Positions 11,288 to 23,115 of a stretch of DNA of 64,000 bases are shown one piece after another. Source of the stretch: Sympetrum striolatum (Eukaryota; Arthropoda; Insecta; Odonata; Libellulidae). The notes beneath the pieces were generated by a model. The model saw only the letters and a list, made by a program, of their open reading frames with translations, did not search any database and was not told where the DNA came from. The position numbers were made by a program, and so were the translations under genes. Location: assembly GCA_947579665.1 (NCBI GenBank), contig CANPUZ010000058.1, positions 124,001 through 188,000 of the forward strand, read 5' to 3'. The first letter of the stretch is position 1. Every line of letters begins with the position of its first letter.

Positions 11288-11925
11288 GTTTATCAGTATT
11301 TCATGAATAACTCTTAAACAATCAGTGATACAAAAATATGTTTCATACAAAAGTTATATTAAGTTGAATTTTCTAAAACTTTTATAAATAATAGTATATA
11401 CCTAATTATCATATTTATGGAGATATTTTGCAAAAACGGAAATATGCTTCGAAGAATAAAGCTCGACTTCCGGTTAACCGATTTACTCCAAAAACTAATC
11501 AACTCTAAAGACATCTACCACAGTGATATATATGAAATTTGGTGTTGATGCGACATATAGTTTTCATGTTAGAGCGCCCGCAAAGTACATAATCAGCTAC
11601 TTCCGGTTTATCAGTATTTCACGAATAACTCCGAAACAATCAGTGATACAAAAATATGTTTCACACAAAAGTTATAGTAAATTGCATTTTCTAAAACTTT
11701 TATAAATAATAGTATATACCTAAATATCATATTTATGGAGATATTTTGCAAAAACGGAAATTTGCTTCGAAGAATAAATCTCGACTTCCGGTTAACCGAT
11801 TCACTCCAAAAACTAATCAACTCTGACAGCACACACCATAGTGCTATATATGAAGTTTGGTATTGATACGAGTAATAGTTTTCACGTTAGAGCGCCCACA
11901 AACACATACATAAACACACAGACAT
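11285..11925 (-). repeat. Two tandem 320-bp copies of the CCGGAAGT family
   Basis: The start 'tttatcagtatttca(t/c)gaataactc' occurs at 11289 and 11609, a period of 320 bp, and the copies are nearly identical. Each contains CTTCCGGTTAACCGATT and ends with 'gttagagcgcccgcaaa' or 'gttagagcgcccacaaa'. Reverse-oriented copies lie at 30870-31375. No protein is encoded. Confidence 0.85.
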
Positions 11926-12132
11926 CATTCCGAAAATGTCGTGTTCTAGGGACCCCAAAACGTGTATTTCCGTTGAAATCTCGAAGTCGATTTTTGTCAT
12001 GAAAACATTACTTTCTCTAGACTTCGTACATGGAGGGAGTAAAAATAAAAGAAACTGTGCCTTTTTCTAAGTTTTGCCAGGAGACGCTTTGGCTTTTTTC
12101 GGCCGTAGGCACCCGTGCGGGCTTTGCTGCAT

Positions 12133-12425
12133 TTGCGGAATTCAATTGGAAATAACTGTTCTACGAAGTCAATAAAAGCACCAAACGAAGGTAAATTGAA
12201 TGAAGAATTTTATTTTTGTTTATAAAGTACACTTTTCGAATCGAAATTACGAGAACTATGACAAAATAAATGAAACTTCTGTGAAATTTCGCGGTAGTGA
12301 AGAACCAGTCACCATGGCGACCTAAGTGATTGTTAAAATCCTCGCTTATGCGTTTTCCTACTTCGTTGTGTTTTAAGGCCAGCTTGAAGGTTATTTTCAT
12401 CGTAATGAAGGAATACTTCACTTAC
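12133..12425 (+). repeat. Second-family repeat, diverged copy
   Basis: Shares with about fourteen other copies the succession 'gaaataa.tgt.ctacgaagt', 'caccaaa.gaagg.aaattgaa', 'gaagaa.ttttattttt' and the downstream 'gaaccagtc...gcgacc...gattgtt'. The 5' T-arm-like head seen in other copies is missing here. Confidence 0.6.
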
Positions 12426-12449
12426 AACTTTGCGTACGTTTTCAAATAT

Positions 12450-13145
12450 ACATTTTTACTTTCTCCCTATACGTAGTATAGAGAAAGTGTTGTATTCGCA
12501 AAAAAAATCGACCTCCAGATTTCGACGGAAATAGATGTTTTGGGGCCCATAGAGCATGTTTTCGCTATTTTCCCGAACATGTCTGTCTGTGTGTCTGTCT
12601 GTCTGTCTGTGGTTAAATGTTCGTGGGCGCTCTATCTTAAAAAGTAAGTATCCGATCATTTCCAAATTTCATATGTCGTATTTTCCTAACAATAGTAAGA
12701 GTTGATTAGTTTTTGGTGATTATCGCTAAACCGGAAGTTCCGGTTTATCCGGAACAAAAGTTTGTTTCTTTAATATCTCCGTCAGGAAGCAATGTAGGTA
12801 TATACGTTTATAAACATAAGTTATAGATAATGTACTTTACTACAACTTTTGTATGAAAATTGTTTTCGTAACACTGATTGTTTAGGAGTTATTCTTCAAT
12901 AATGGTTAACCGGAAGTTGTTGTTAATCCAGAAATGGAAGTTTTTCTTAAATATCTCTGTCAGAATGCAATTTATGTATATACAATTAAATACAAAAGTT
13001 ATAGATAATGTATTTTACTACAACTTTTGTATGATACATTTTCCTGTAACACTCATTGTTTTGAAGTTATTTATATATTACCGGCAGAGGCTTCTGTTTT
13101 CGATAAATACGGAGAAAGTCATGTGTTGGCCACAGCAGATTTTTT
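12450..13145. repeat. Diverged CCGGAAGT-family copies with TGTC microsatellite
   Basis: Contains an inverted 'actttctcc...ggagaaagt'-type start at 12460-12490, a (TGTC)n tract at 12581-12611, 'cgtgggcgctct', and two related blocks with AACCGGAAGTT near 12731-12745 and 12905-12920. The layout is like the 320-bp family but more diverged. Confidence 0.55.
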
Positions 13146-13233
13146 AATTTGGGGTTACTCCCCCACGCTTACGTATTGCTCGAGCTAAACATGGATGCCT
13201 GCTTTTCAGGCATTTCAGGTTAACTATAATATA

Positions 13234-14311
13234 TACGAGTAAAATGTAGCTTGCATACTGCAAGCAGATCGACAACACTAATTTTATATCGGCATCATAT
13301 CGGGTCGGTCCTTAATAGAAAAAAAAAGGATTGAAATATTTCTTCAAATTCGCTGAAATTTCATCGTCTGGCAATGAACCCGGGTCTCTCTGGTGAACTT
13401 ACTATGCAGCACAATAGAAGATCACCATCTCTAACTATGTGTGAAAATTCAAGCAGAAATATTTGGCTACAACTCCCTCAAAAGACGTTTTAATTTTCAC
13501 GAATGTAAATGGCTCTCTGGATTCGAACCAAGGACGATCTTGGAAATCTAAAACATGTTTCTAAAAGTTATTTATGATCTCTATCTATATGCCAAATTTC
13601 AAGTTTCTATATTGTTGGGAAAGGTTTGAAAATAATTCCTAAAAATCGGATCAATTTCTGAATGCAGAGACACCTGGTGTCGAAGCCAGGAAATACTGTA
13701 AGCTGTGAATGAAAAGTTTGATTTGTAAGGACTGGCTTTTCTATCATGCAAAGTTTGATGTCGATAGCATGCCGGGAAGTACCTAAAATTTGTTTCCGTT
13801 ATCTCCGTAAGAAATGCATTGAGAAGTGCAAATGGCCCTCTGGGATCGAACCAAGGACCATCAGCGAACATCTAAAATTTGATTATGAAATATATTCATG
13901 ATATCTATCGACGTGCCGAGTTTCAAGTATCTATGTTATCGGGAAAGGATCCAAAAAAAATCTTAAAAATCGCCGCAATGCATTTTAAACGGCCGATTTT
14001 TGCACCGACCTAGCATCGAACCATGGACAAAATTCGAAGATGTCTTTTTGATTTTCGTTGGATATGCACGGCTTCTAGCGGTCCCTCGAATTTCAATTCT
14101 CTCCTTTTCCGGAAAGGGCCTCAAAAAAATTTTGGAAAATCCCCGCCATGTATTCTTATGGGGAAAATCGCGACTTTGGGGCCTTCTGGAATCGAACCCA
14201 TGACACTGAGGTTCAAAGTCGGCTTTTTCCTGGAGGTTACACGTCATGGCCATAACGTCGTAAAAATTTCAAGTCAATCACGCTTGTGGTTTAGGCTGTG
14301 AATTAGTATCC
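13234..14311 (-). repeat. Composite T-arm element, array unit B1
   Basis: Starts ACGAGTAAAATGTAGC with the hairpin GCTTGCA-TAC-TGCAAGC at 13249-13265 and ends 'cgcttgtggtttaggctgtgaatt.gtatcc'. Between them are six monomers, each with one GGTTCGANNCC-type core on the - strand (near 13377, 13521, 13681, 13845, 14020 and 14195). The first core is damaged. The monomers are diverged from one another, but each corresponds in position to a monomer of the next unit: a higher-order repeat. Confidence 0.9.
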
Positions 14312-14335
14312 TATCTATCTATCTAGGTATATACA

Positions 14336-14371
14336 TGAATGAATCCGGAGAAGCATCTATATATAATAGAT
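14336..14371 (+). repeat. Array spacer L1
   Basis: A short spacer with TGAATGAATCCGGAGAAGC followed by the near-palindrome ATCTATATATAATAGAT, lying in TA/TCTA-rich DNA between B1 and B2. The same spacer occurs at 17742-17777, 18917-18952, 21213-21248 and 22377-22412 in this orientation. It occurs in reverse at 15457-15493, 16590-16619 (shortened), 20061-20096 and 54240-54269. Confidence 0.85.
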
Positions 14372-15447
14372 ACGAGTAAAATGTAGCTTGCATACTGCAA
14401 GCAGATCGGCAATACTAATTTCATATCGGCATCATATTGGGACGGTCTCTTAAGAAAAAAAAAAAGGATTTAATTTTTTCTTAAAATTCGCTGAAATTTC
14501 ATCGTCTGGAATCGAACCCGGGTCTTACTGAAAACCTACTATGAAACACAATAGAAGATCACCATCTCTAACTATGTGTGAAAATTCAAGCAGAAATATT
14601 GGCTACAACTGACTCAAAAGACGCTCTAATGTTCACGAATGTAAATGGCTCTCGGGACTCAAACCAAGGACGATCTTGGAAATTTAAAAAATGTTTCTGA
14701 AAGTTATTATTGATTTCAATCTATATGCCAAATTTCAAGTTTCTATATTATTGGGAAAGGTTTCAAAATAATCCCTAAAAATCGGATCAACTTCTGATTG
14801 CAGAGACACCTGGTGTCGAACCCAGGACACATTGATAGCCATGAATGCATAGTTAGATTTGTTAAGACTGGATCTTCTATCATGCAAAGTTTTAAGTCGA
14901 TAGCATGCCGGGAAGTACCTTAATCTTGTTTCCGTTATCTCCGTAAGAAATGCATTGAGGAATGTAAATGGCCCTCTGGGATCGAACCAAGGAACATCAG
15001 GGAAAGCTTAAAAATCGATTATGAAATATATTTATGATATCTAACCCCATACCGAATTTCAAGTTTCCATGCCATCGGAAAAGGGTCCAAAAAAAATCTT
15101 AAAAATCGCCACAATGCATTTTAAACGGCAGATTTTTGCATCGACCTAGCATCGAACCCAGGTTATTTTCCGTAAAACTCATTTATGTTTTCGATAGATC
15201 ATGACCATATATAAAGGCTCTTTGAGTTTTGATTCTCTACCTATCCGGGAAGTATTTTTTTTAAATTCCCGAAAATCAAAGCAATGCATTTAAACGGGAA
15301 AAATCGGGACTTTGAAGCCCCCTGGCATCGAACCCATGACACTGAGGATCCTAATCGCAATTTTTCTGGTGGTTACACGTTATGGCCAATACGCCGTAAA
15401 AATTTCAGCTCAATCACTCTTGTGGTTTAGGCTGTGAGTTTGTATCC
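14372..15447 (-). repeat. Composite T-arm element, array unit B2
   Basis: Head-to-tail with B1. Hairpin at 14386-14402; six T-arm-like cores near 14514, 14658, 14816, 14980, 15150 and 15327. Offset from the B1 hairpin is 1137 bp. Confidence 0.9.
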
Positions 15448-15456
15448 TCTCTATAT

Positions 15457-15493
15457 ATCTATTATATATAGATGCTTCTCCGGATTCATTCAT
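15457..15493 (-). repeat. Array spacer L2, reversed orientation
   Basis: The same spacer as L1 but inverted, although the flanking units B2 and B3 keep the same direction as B1. L3 at 16590-16619 is likewise inverted and lacks the TCATTCAT end. Confidence 0.85.
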
Positions 15494-15505
15494 ATATATA
15501 CCTAT

Positions 15506-16580
15506 ACGAGTAAAATGTAGCTTGCATACTGCAAGCAGATCGACAACACTAATTTCATAGCGGCATTATATCGGGACGGTCCCGGAAAGGAAAAAAAGGA
15601 TTGAAAATATTCTTAAAATTCGATTCAATTTAATTTTTAGGCATCGAACTCGGGTCTTTTTGGTGAAATTACTATGCAGCACATCAGAAGATCATCTTCT
15701 TTAAATACGTGTGAAAATTCAAGCAGTAATATTGGCTGCAACTGCCTCAAACGAAGACCTACTTTTCACGAATGTTAATAGCTATCTGGATTCGAATCAA
15801 GGACGATCTAGGAAATATAAAATATGTTTTCGAAATGTATCTATAAGTTCTATATATATGCCGAATTTCAAGTTTTAATATAGTTGGGAAGGGATTCAAA
15901 ATAATTCTTAAACATCGGATCAGTGACTGATTGTAGAGACGCCTGGTGTCGAACCCTGGAAGTATTGGAAGCTGTTAATGCACAAAATGACTTGCTAAGA
16001 CCTGATCTAATTTCGTAGAAAGTTTGAAGTCGATATCATGCCGGGAAGTACCTAAAATTTATTTCCGTTATCCCCATAAGAAATGCATTGTGGAGTGCAA
16101 ATGGCCCTCTGGGATCGAACCAAGGACCAAAAGCGAACATGTAAAATTTGATTATGAAACATATTTATGATATCTATCCACGTGCTGAGTTTCAAGTTTC
16201 CATGACTTCGGAAAGGGGTCCAAAAAAAATCTTAAAAATCGCCACAATGCATTTTAAACGGCCGATTTTTGCCCCGACCTAGCATCGAACCCAGGAATTT
16301 TTCCGTTAAACCAATTTATGTTTTCGATAGATCATGTTCATATATATAGGCTCCTTGAGTTTTAATTCTCTACCTACCCGGAAAGTATTTTTTTTTAATT
16401 CCCGAAAATCCAAGCAATACATTTAAACGGGAAAAATCGGAACTTTGGGGCCCTCTGGAATCGAACCCATGACACTGAGGATCAAAGTCGCAATTTTTCT
16501 GGAGGTTATACGTTATGGCCAATATGTCGTAAAAATTTCAGCTCAATCACTCTTGTGGTTTAGGCTGTGAGTTTGTATCC
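15506..16580 (-). repeat. Composite T-arm element, array unit B3
   Basis: Hairpin at 15520-15536, offset 1134 bp from B2. Six cores near 15645, 15793, 15948, 16114, 16283 and 16460. Same terminus 'ctcttgtggtttaggctgtgagtttgtatcc' type as B2 and B4. Confidence 0.9.
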
Positions 16581-16637
16581 TCTCTATATATCTATTATAT
16601 ATAGACGCTTCTCCGGATATACCTATATATAAGTTAT

Positions 16638-17713
16638 ACGAGTAAAATGTAGCTTGCATACTGCAAGCAGATCGGCAATACTAATTTCATATCGGCATCA
16701 TATCGGGAATGTCCTCAAAAGAAAAAAAAAGGATTGAAATTTTTCTTAAAATTCGCTGAAATTTCATCGTCTGGCATCGAACCCGGATCTTACTGGTGAA
16801 CTTTCTATGTAGCACAATAGAAGATTACCATCTCTAACTATGTGTGAAAATTCAAGCAGAAATATTGGCTACAACTGCCTCAAAAGACGGTCTAATGTTC
16901 ACGAATGTAAATGGCTCTCGGGACTTGAACCAAGGACGATCCTTGAAATTTAAAAAATGTTTCTGAAATTTATTAATGATCTCAATCCATATGCCAAATT
17001 TCAAGTTTCTATATTATTGGAAAAGGTTTCAAAATAATTCCTAAAAATCGGATCAACTTCTGATTGCAGAGACACCTGGTGTCGAACCCAGGACACATTG
17101 ATAGCTATGAATGGATAGTTTCATTTGTTAAGACTGGTTCTTCTATCACGCTAAGTTTTAAGTCGATAGCATGCCGGGAAGTACCTAAAATTTGTTTCCG
17201 TTATCTCCATAAGAAATGCATTGAGAAATGTAAATTGCGCCCTGGGATCGAACCAAGGACCATCAGCGAATATGTAAAATTTGATTATGAAATATATTTA
17301 TAATCTCCAACTCCATGCCAAATTACAAGTTTCCATGCCATCGGGAAGGGGTCCAAAAAAAATCATAAAAATCGCCACAATACATTTTATACGGCAGATT
17401 TTTGCATCGACCTAGCATCGAACCCAGGTTATTTTCCGTAAAACTCATTTATGTTTTCGATAGATCATGACCATATATAAAGGCTCCCTGAGTTTTGATT
17501 CTCTACCTATCCGGGAAGTATTTTTTTTTAATTCCCGAAAATCAAAGCAATGCATTTAAACGGGAAAAATCGGGACTTTGGAGCCCCCTGGAATCGAACC
17601 CATGACACTGAGGATCAAAATCGCAATTTTTCTGGAGGTTATACGTTATGGCCAATATGTCGTAAAAATTTCAGCTCAATCACTCTTGTGGTTTAGGCTG
17701 TGAGTTTGTATCC
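16638..17713 (-). repeat. Composite T-arm element, array unit B4
   Basis: Hairpin at 16652-16668, offset 1132 bp from B3. Six cores near 16780, 16924, 17083, 17249, 17417 and 17593. Closest to B2 in sequence by eye, for instance in the block after the fifth core. Confidence 0.9.
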
Positions 17714-17787
17714 TCTCTATATATATATATATATGGATACATGAATGAATCCGGAGAAGCATCTATATATAATAGATATATATATAT

Positions 17788-18896
17788 ACGAGTAAAATGT
17801 AGCTTGCATACTGCAAGCAGATCGGCAACACTAATTTCATGTTGGCATCATATCGGGAAGGCCGTCAAAAGAAAAAAAAAATGGATTGAAAATATTCTGA
17901 TTATTTGCTGCAATTTATTCGTCCGGCATCGAACCCAGGTCTTCCAGGTGATTTTTACTATGCAGCACAATAGAAAATCACCATCTCTAACTATCTGTGA
18001 AAATTCAAGCAGAAGTATTATCTGCAACTGCATCAAACGACGTCCTACTTTCCCCTTATATTTCTTATGAGAGAAATGTTAATGTGGTCTGGTATCGAAC
18101 CCAGGAATATTACGGTCTTCTGAAAACTGTTTTCTTAAACCAGTTTTAACCATATATCTTACAGCCAAGCACGAACTTCCTATCATTTCGATAAGTGCAT
18201 AAAAAAAATAATGAAATACTAACCCTATGTATTTTAAACGGGAGACATATTTACCGCCCGGCATCGAACCCGGGTCTTTCTGGTGAAACTTCCTATGCAA
18301 CATAATAGAAGATATTATTCTTTAACTATGTGCGAAAATTCAAGCAGAAATATTGGCTGCAACTGCCTCAATCGAAGTCTTACTTTTCCCTTATATTCCT
18401 TATGAGAGAAATGTTAATGTGCTCTGGCATCGAACCCAGGAATAGTACAGTCTTATGAAAATTTTTTTCTTAAACCAATTGTTACCTTACACTTTCCGGC
18501 TAAGCACGAACTTCCTATTATTTCGAGAAATGCATCTAAAAAAATAATGAAAAACAGCTCCCATGTATTTTAAAGGGCAGATCTTTGCATCGTCCTAGCA
18601 TCGAACCCAAGATATTTTTTGTAAAAGTCATTAATGTTTTCAAAAGTCCAAGACCATAAATACAGGCTCCTTGAGTTTTATTTCTCTACCTACCCGGAAA
18701 GTATTTTTTTAAAATTCCCGAAAATCACGGCAATGCATTTAAACGGAAAAAATCGGGACTTTGGGGCCCTCTGGAATCGAACCTATGACACTGAGGATCA
18801 AAGTCGCTTTTTTCCTGGGGGTTTCACGTTATGGCCAATATGTCATAAAAATTTCAAGTCAATGACGCTTGTGGTTTAGCCTGTGAATTTGTATCC
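17788..18896 (-). repeat. Composite T-arm element, array unit B5 (second subtype)
   Basis: Hairpin at 17802-17818, offset 1150 bp from B4. It again holds six cores (near 17930, 18095, 18260, 18430, 18602 and 18778). Its second to fifth monomers are of another subtype, marked by 'ttaatgtgctctggcatcg', 'cttcctat.atttcga' and 'ccatgtattttaaa'. It faces C1 tail to tail, so B5 and C1 form a large imperfect palindrome centred near 18930. Confidence 0.9.
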
Positions 18897-18956
18897 TATC
18901 TATATAGCTATATATATGAATGAATCCGGAGAAGCATCTATATATAATAGATATAT

Positions 18957-20058
18957 AGGGGATCAAAAGTTTTACCATGTTCCACAAGTGCCAAAGACTT
19001 GAAATTTTTACGACGAATTGGCCATAACGTGTAACCTCCAGGAAAAAGCCGACATTGAACCTCGGTGTCATGGGTTCGATTCCAGAAGGCCCCAAAGTCC
19101 CGATTTTCCCCATAAGAATACATGGCGGGGATTTTTTAAATAATACTTCCCGGACAGGTAGAAATTCGAAATTCAAGGACCTTAGAGATATGGTCAAGAA
19201 CTATTATAAACATTAATGATTACTGATGAGAACGTCCTGGGTTCGACGCTAGGACGATTCAAAAATCCCGCATTTAAAATGCATGGGGATAGTTTTTCAT
19301 TAATTTTTTTGATGCACTTACCGGAATGTAAGGAACTTTTCGCTCTGCTAGAAGATATATATTGAGAAATGGTTTAAGAAAAAAAATTTCTTAAGCCTGT
19401 ACTATTCCTGGGTTCGATGCCAGAGCACATTAACTTTTCTCTCATAAGGAATATAAGGGAAAAGTAAGTCGTCGTTTGAGGCAGTTGCAGCCAATATTTC
19501 TGCTCGAACTTTTACACATTGTTAGAGATAATGATCTTCTATTATGTTGCATAGGAAGTATTACCAGAAAGATCCGGGTTCGACGCCGGGTGGCAAATAT
19601 GTCTCCCGTATAAAATACATTGGTTTAGTATTTCATTATTTTTTTGATGCACTTATCGAAATGATAGGAAGTTCGTACTCGGCTGGAAGATGTTTGAAAA
19701 GAATTGGTTTTAGAAAAAAAATCAGATAACACCGTACTATTCCTGGGTTCGATGCCAGAGCACATTAGCATTTCTATCATAAGGAGTATAAGGGAAACGT
19801 AGGACGTCGTTTGAGGCAGTTGCAGTTAATACTTCTACTTGAATTTTCACACATAGTTACAGATGGTGATCTTCTATGGTTCTGCATAGTGAGTATGACC
19901 GGGAAGACCTGGGTTCGATGCCAGACGAATAAATTGCAGCGGAAATTAAGGATATTTTCTAACCATTTTTTTTTCTTTTGAGGACTCACTCTATGTGATG
20001 CCGACAAAAAACTTTTGTTATCGATGTGCTTGCAGTATGCAAGCAACATTTTACTCGT
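18957..20058 (+). repeat. Composite T-arm element, array unit C1
   Basis: Orientation is inverted relative to B1-B5. GTTCGA cores at 19074, 19241, 19412, 19578, 19747 and 19913 are spaced 167, 171, 166, 169 and 166 bp. It ends with GCTTGCA-GTA-TGCAAGC (20028-20044) and TTTTACTCGT. Its outer terminus is the variant beginning 'ggggatcaaaagttttacc', shared with unit F. Confidence 0.9.
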
Positions 20059-20060
20059 AT

Positions 20061-20096
20061 ATCTATTATATATAGATGCTTCTCCGGATTCATTCA
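20061..20096 (-). repeat. Array spacer L6, reversed orientation
   Basis: Spacer between C1 and C2, reading ATCTATTATATATAGAT then GCTTCTCCGGATTCATTCA. The next spacer of the same array (21213-21248) is in the other orientation. Confidence 0.85.
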
Positions 20097-20120
20097 TATA
20101 TATACCTATATAGATAGATA

Positions 20121-21195
20121 GGATACAAATTCACAGCCTAAACTACAAGCGTCATTGATCTGAAATTTTTATGACATATTGGCCATAACGTGAAACCCCC
20201 AGGAAAAAGCCGACATTGAACCTCGGTGCCATGGGTTCGATTCCAGAAGGCCCCAAAGTCGCGATTTTCCCCGTAAGATTACATGGCGGGGATTTTCGAA
20301 AATTTTTTTGAGGCACTTCCCGGAAAAGCAGAGAGTTGAAACTCGTGGGACCGCTAAATGCCGTGCATAGCCAACGAAAATCAGAAAGACATCTTCGAAT
20401 ATTGTCCTTGGTTTGATGCTAGGCCGGGGCAAAAATCGGCCGTTTAAAATGCATTACGGCGATTTTTAAGATTTTTTTTGGATCCTTTCCCGATATAATG
20501 GATACTTGAAACTTGGCACGTCAATAGCTATCATGAATTTATTTCATAATCAAATTTTACATATTAGCTTATGGTCCTTGGTTCGATCCCAGAGGACCAT
20601 TTGCACTTCCCAATGCTTTTCTTACGGAGATAACGGAAACAAATTTTAGGTACTTCCCGGCACGATATCGACTTCAAACTTTGCATGTAGAAAGATCAAG
20701 TCCATACAAATCAAACAGTGTATTCACAGCTATCAAAGAGTCCTGGGTTCGACACCAGGTGTCTCTGCAATCAGAAGTTGATCCGATTTTTAGGAATTAT
20801 TTTGAAACCTTTGCCAATAATATAGAAACTTCAAATTCGGCATATAGATAAAGATCATAAATAACTTTTAGAAACATTTTTTAGATTTCCAAGATCGTCC
20901 TTGGTTCGAATCCAGAGAGCCATTTAAATTCATGAAAATTACAACGTCTTTTGAGGCAGTTGTAGCCCATATTTCTGCTTGAATTTTCACACATCGTTAG
21001 AGATGGTGATGTTCTATTGTGCTGCATAGTAAGTTCACAGTAAAGACCCGGGATCGATGCCAGACGATGGAATTTAGGCAAATTTCAAGAAAAATTTCAA
21101 TCCATTTTTTTCTTTTGATGGCCGTCCGGATATGATGCCGACATGAAAATAGTGTTGTCGATCTGCTTGCAGTATGCAAGCAACATTTTACTCGT
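20121..21195 (+). repeat. Composite T-arm element, array unit C2
   Basis: Cores at 20235, 20410 (altered to GTTTGA), 20581, 20747, 20904 and 21052 (altered to GATCGA). Hairpin at 21165-21181. Monomers are of the B1-B4 subtype. Confidence 0.9.
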
Positions 21196-21257
21196 ATATA
21201 TATATGGATACATGAATGAATCCGGAGAAGCATCTATATATAATAGATAGATAGATA

Positions 21258-22359
21258 GGATACAAATTCACAGCCTAAACTACAAGCGTCATTGATCTGA
21301 AATTTTTATGACATATTGGCCATAACGTGAAACCCCCAGGAAAAAAGAGACTTTGATCCTCAGTGTCATAGGTTCGATTCCAGAGGGCCCCAAAGTCCCG
21401 ATTTTTCCCGTTTGAATGCATTGCCGTGATTTTCGGGAATTAAAAAAAAATACTTTCCGGATAGGTAGAGAAGTAAAACTCAAGGTGCCTATATTTATGG
21501 TCTTGGACTTTCGAAAACATCAATGACTTTTACAAAAGTTATCCTGGGTTCGATGCTAGGACGATGCAAAGATCTGCCCTTTAAAATACATGGGAGCCGT
21601 TTTTCATTATTTTTTTAGATGCACTTATCGAAATGATAGGATGTTCGTGCTTGGCTGGAAGATGTATGGTACGAATAAGTTTTAGAAAAAAATTTTCATA
21701 AGACCGTACTGTTCCTGGGTTCGAAGCCAGAGCACAATAACGTTTCTCTCATAAGGAATATAAAGGAAAAGTAGGACGTCATTTGAGGCAGTTGTAACCA
21801 ATATTTCTGCTTGAATTTGCATACGCGGTTAGAGATGGTGTTTTTCTTTTGTGCTGCATAGAAAGTATTGCCTGAAAGACCCGGGTTCGATGCCGGGCGG
21901 TAAAAATATCACCCATATATAATACTATGGGGTATCTTTTCATAATTTTTTTATGCATTTATCGATATGTAAGGGAGCTCTTGCTTAGATGGAAGATGTA
22001 TATTAACACTTTGTTTAAGAAAAAAAATAGATAAGACCATGCTGTTCCTGGGTTCGATGCCAGAGCACATTATAATTTCTCAAATAAGGAGTGTATGTGA
22101 ATAGTAGGACGTCGTTTGAGGTAGTTGCACCTAATAGTTTTGCTTGAATTTTCACACATAGTTTGATATGGTAATTTTCTATTTTGCTGCATAGTAAGTA
22201 CACCAGGAAGACCGGGGTTCGCTGCCAGGTGATTAAATTGCAGCGAATTCTACGAATATTTTGAATTTTTTTTTTCTTTTGATGTCCGTCCCGATATGAT
22301 GCCGATATGAAATTAGTGTTGTCGATCTGCTTGCAGTATGCAAGCTACATTTTACTCGT
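21258..22359 (+). repeat. Composite T-arm element, array unit C3
   Basis: Cores at 21372, 21548, 21719, 21885, 22052 and 22217 (altered to GTTCGC), spaced 176, 171, 166, 167 and 165 bp. Hairpin at 22329-22345. Mostly the second monomer subtype. Confidence 0.9.
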
Positions 22360-22412
22360 ATATATATATGGATACATGAATGAATCCGGAGAAGCATCTA
22401 TATATAATAGAA

Positions 22413-22700
22413 GATATATAGCTATACCTCGCCACCCACAAAAGTAGATAAAGGCTTTCTAGCGGTCGTAGATTCACCGAGAAAACGCATAATTCAATGC
22501 TTATACCTCTAATACTGTGGCCCGCCAAAAAACAGACGACGATCAACTGGAAAATAACGAAAGAAATGAATCGAATTGAATGCAACAATTAAATACAAAG
22601 TAACCCACACTTTCATTTTCAGATTATTAAATCATAAACAAAACAAATGAGTTCAACATTCGGTATCAAATTAACCCACATTTCGTGTTTCTACAAAAAG
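22413..22700. other. Unique AT-rich DNA after the array
   Basis: No gene or repeat recognised. It separates the end of array C from a second-family repeat. Confidence 0.4.
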
Positions 22701-23115
22701 ATAATTTAAATCGCTTCCAACGATTGATTATACTAATCAATGTGAACGGAATCAACAGCGTTTCTCTTCTTCTCAACTCTAATTGGCCAAAATGCAGGAT
22801 TCAACAATGGCATTTGTCGTCAGGGGGACCGGTTGTTTACACTATCGAAAATTTACCAAAATATCGCTTATTTCGTGTAAAATCTCGTTAATTCAATTCG
22901 AAAACAATAATCCACGACCAAAATAAGATTCTTCATTCATTTTCCCTTCTTTTGGTGCTCATCTCAATTTCGTACGACCATTCTTTCTAATTTAATTTTG
23001 CAAACGAAATAAAGCCTGCAGCGGCAAAAACGAACTTTACGTGTATTTCCTACGCAATTGTATCTGAGCGATCCTGGTTCGAACCCACTAAAATTATCGA
23101 ATTAAATTAAGACAG
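22700..23115 (-). repeat. Second-family repeat
   Basis: Reverse orientation. Carries 'caacaatggcatttgtcgtcagggggaccggttgtttacac'-type body, 'ccacgaccaaaataagattcttc', 'tttggtgctcatctc', and ends at a T-arm-like head TCCTGGTTCGAACCC near 23065-23079. Very similar, in the opposite direction, to 29700-30110. Confidence 0.8.

Noticed and set aside
14000..14301. Open frames of 67-96 codons inside the array as genes
   Set aside because: They overlap on both strands, contain the repeat core in several frames, and differ between units by frameshifts.
18634..18879. Frame ending KSMTLVV as a gene related to the transposase
   Set aside because: The shared end is the DNA terminus of the composite repeat, not a conserved protein domain.
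13234..22359. Regularly spaced short repeats resembling a CRISPR array
   Set aside because: Spacing is about 168 bp, the 'spacers' are themselves diverged repeats, there are no cas genes and the DNA is eukaryotic.
13234..22359. T-arm cores as CENP-B boxes
   Set aside because: The cores share TTCG, but the A and CGGG positions of the minimal CENP-B box (NTTCGNNNNANNCGGGN) do not fit.
13234..22359. Each monomer as a functional tRNA gene
   Set aside because: Only the T-arm is present; there is no acceptor pairing, anticodon arm or consistent A box, and the loop is eight bases.
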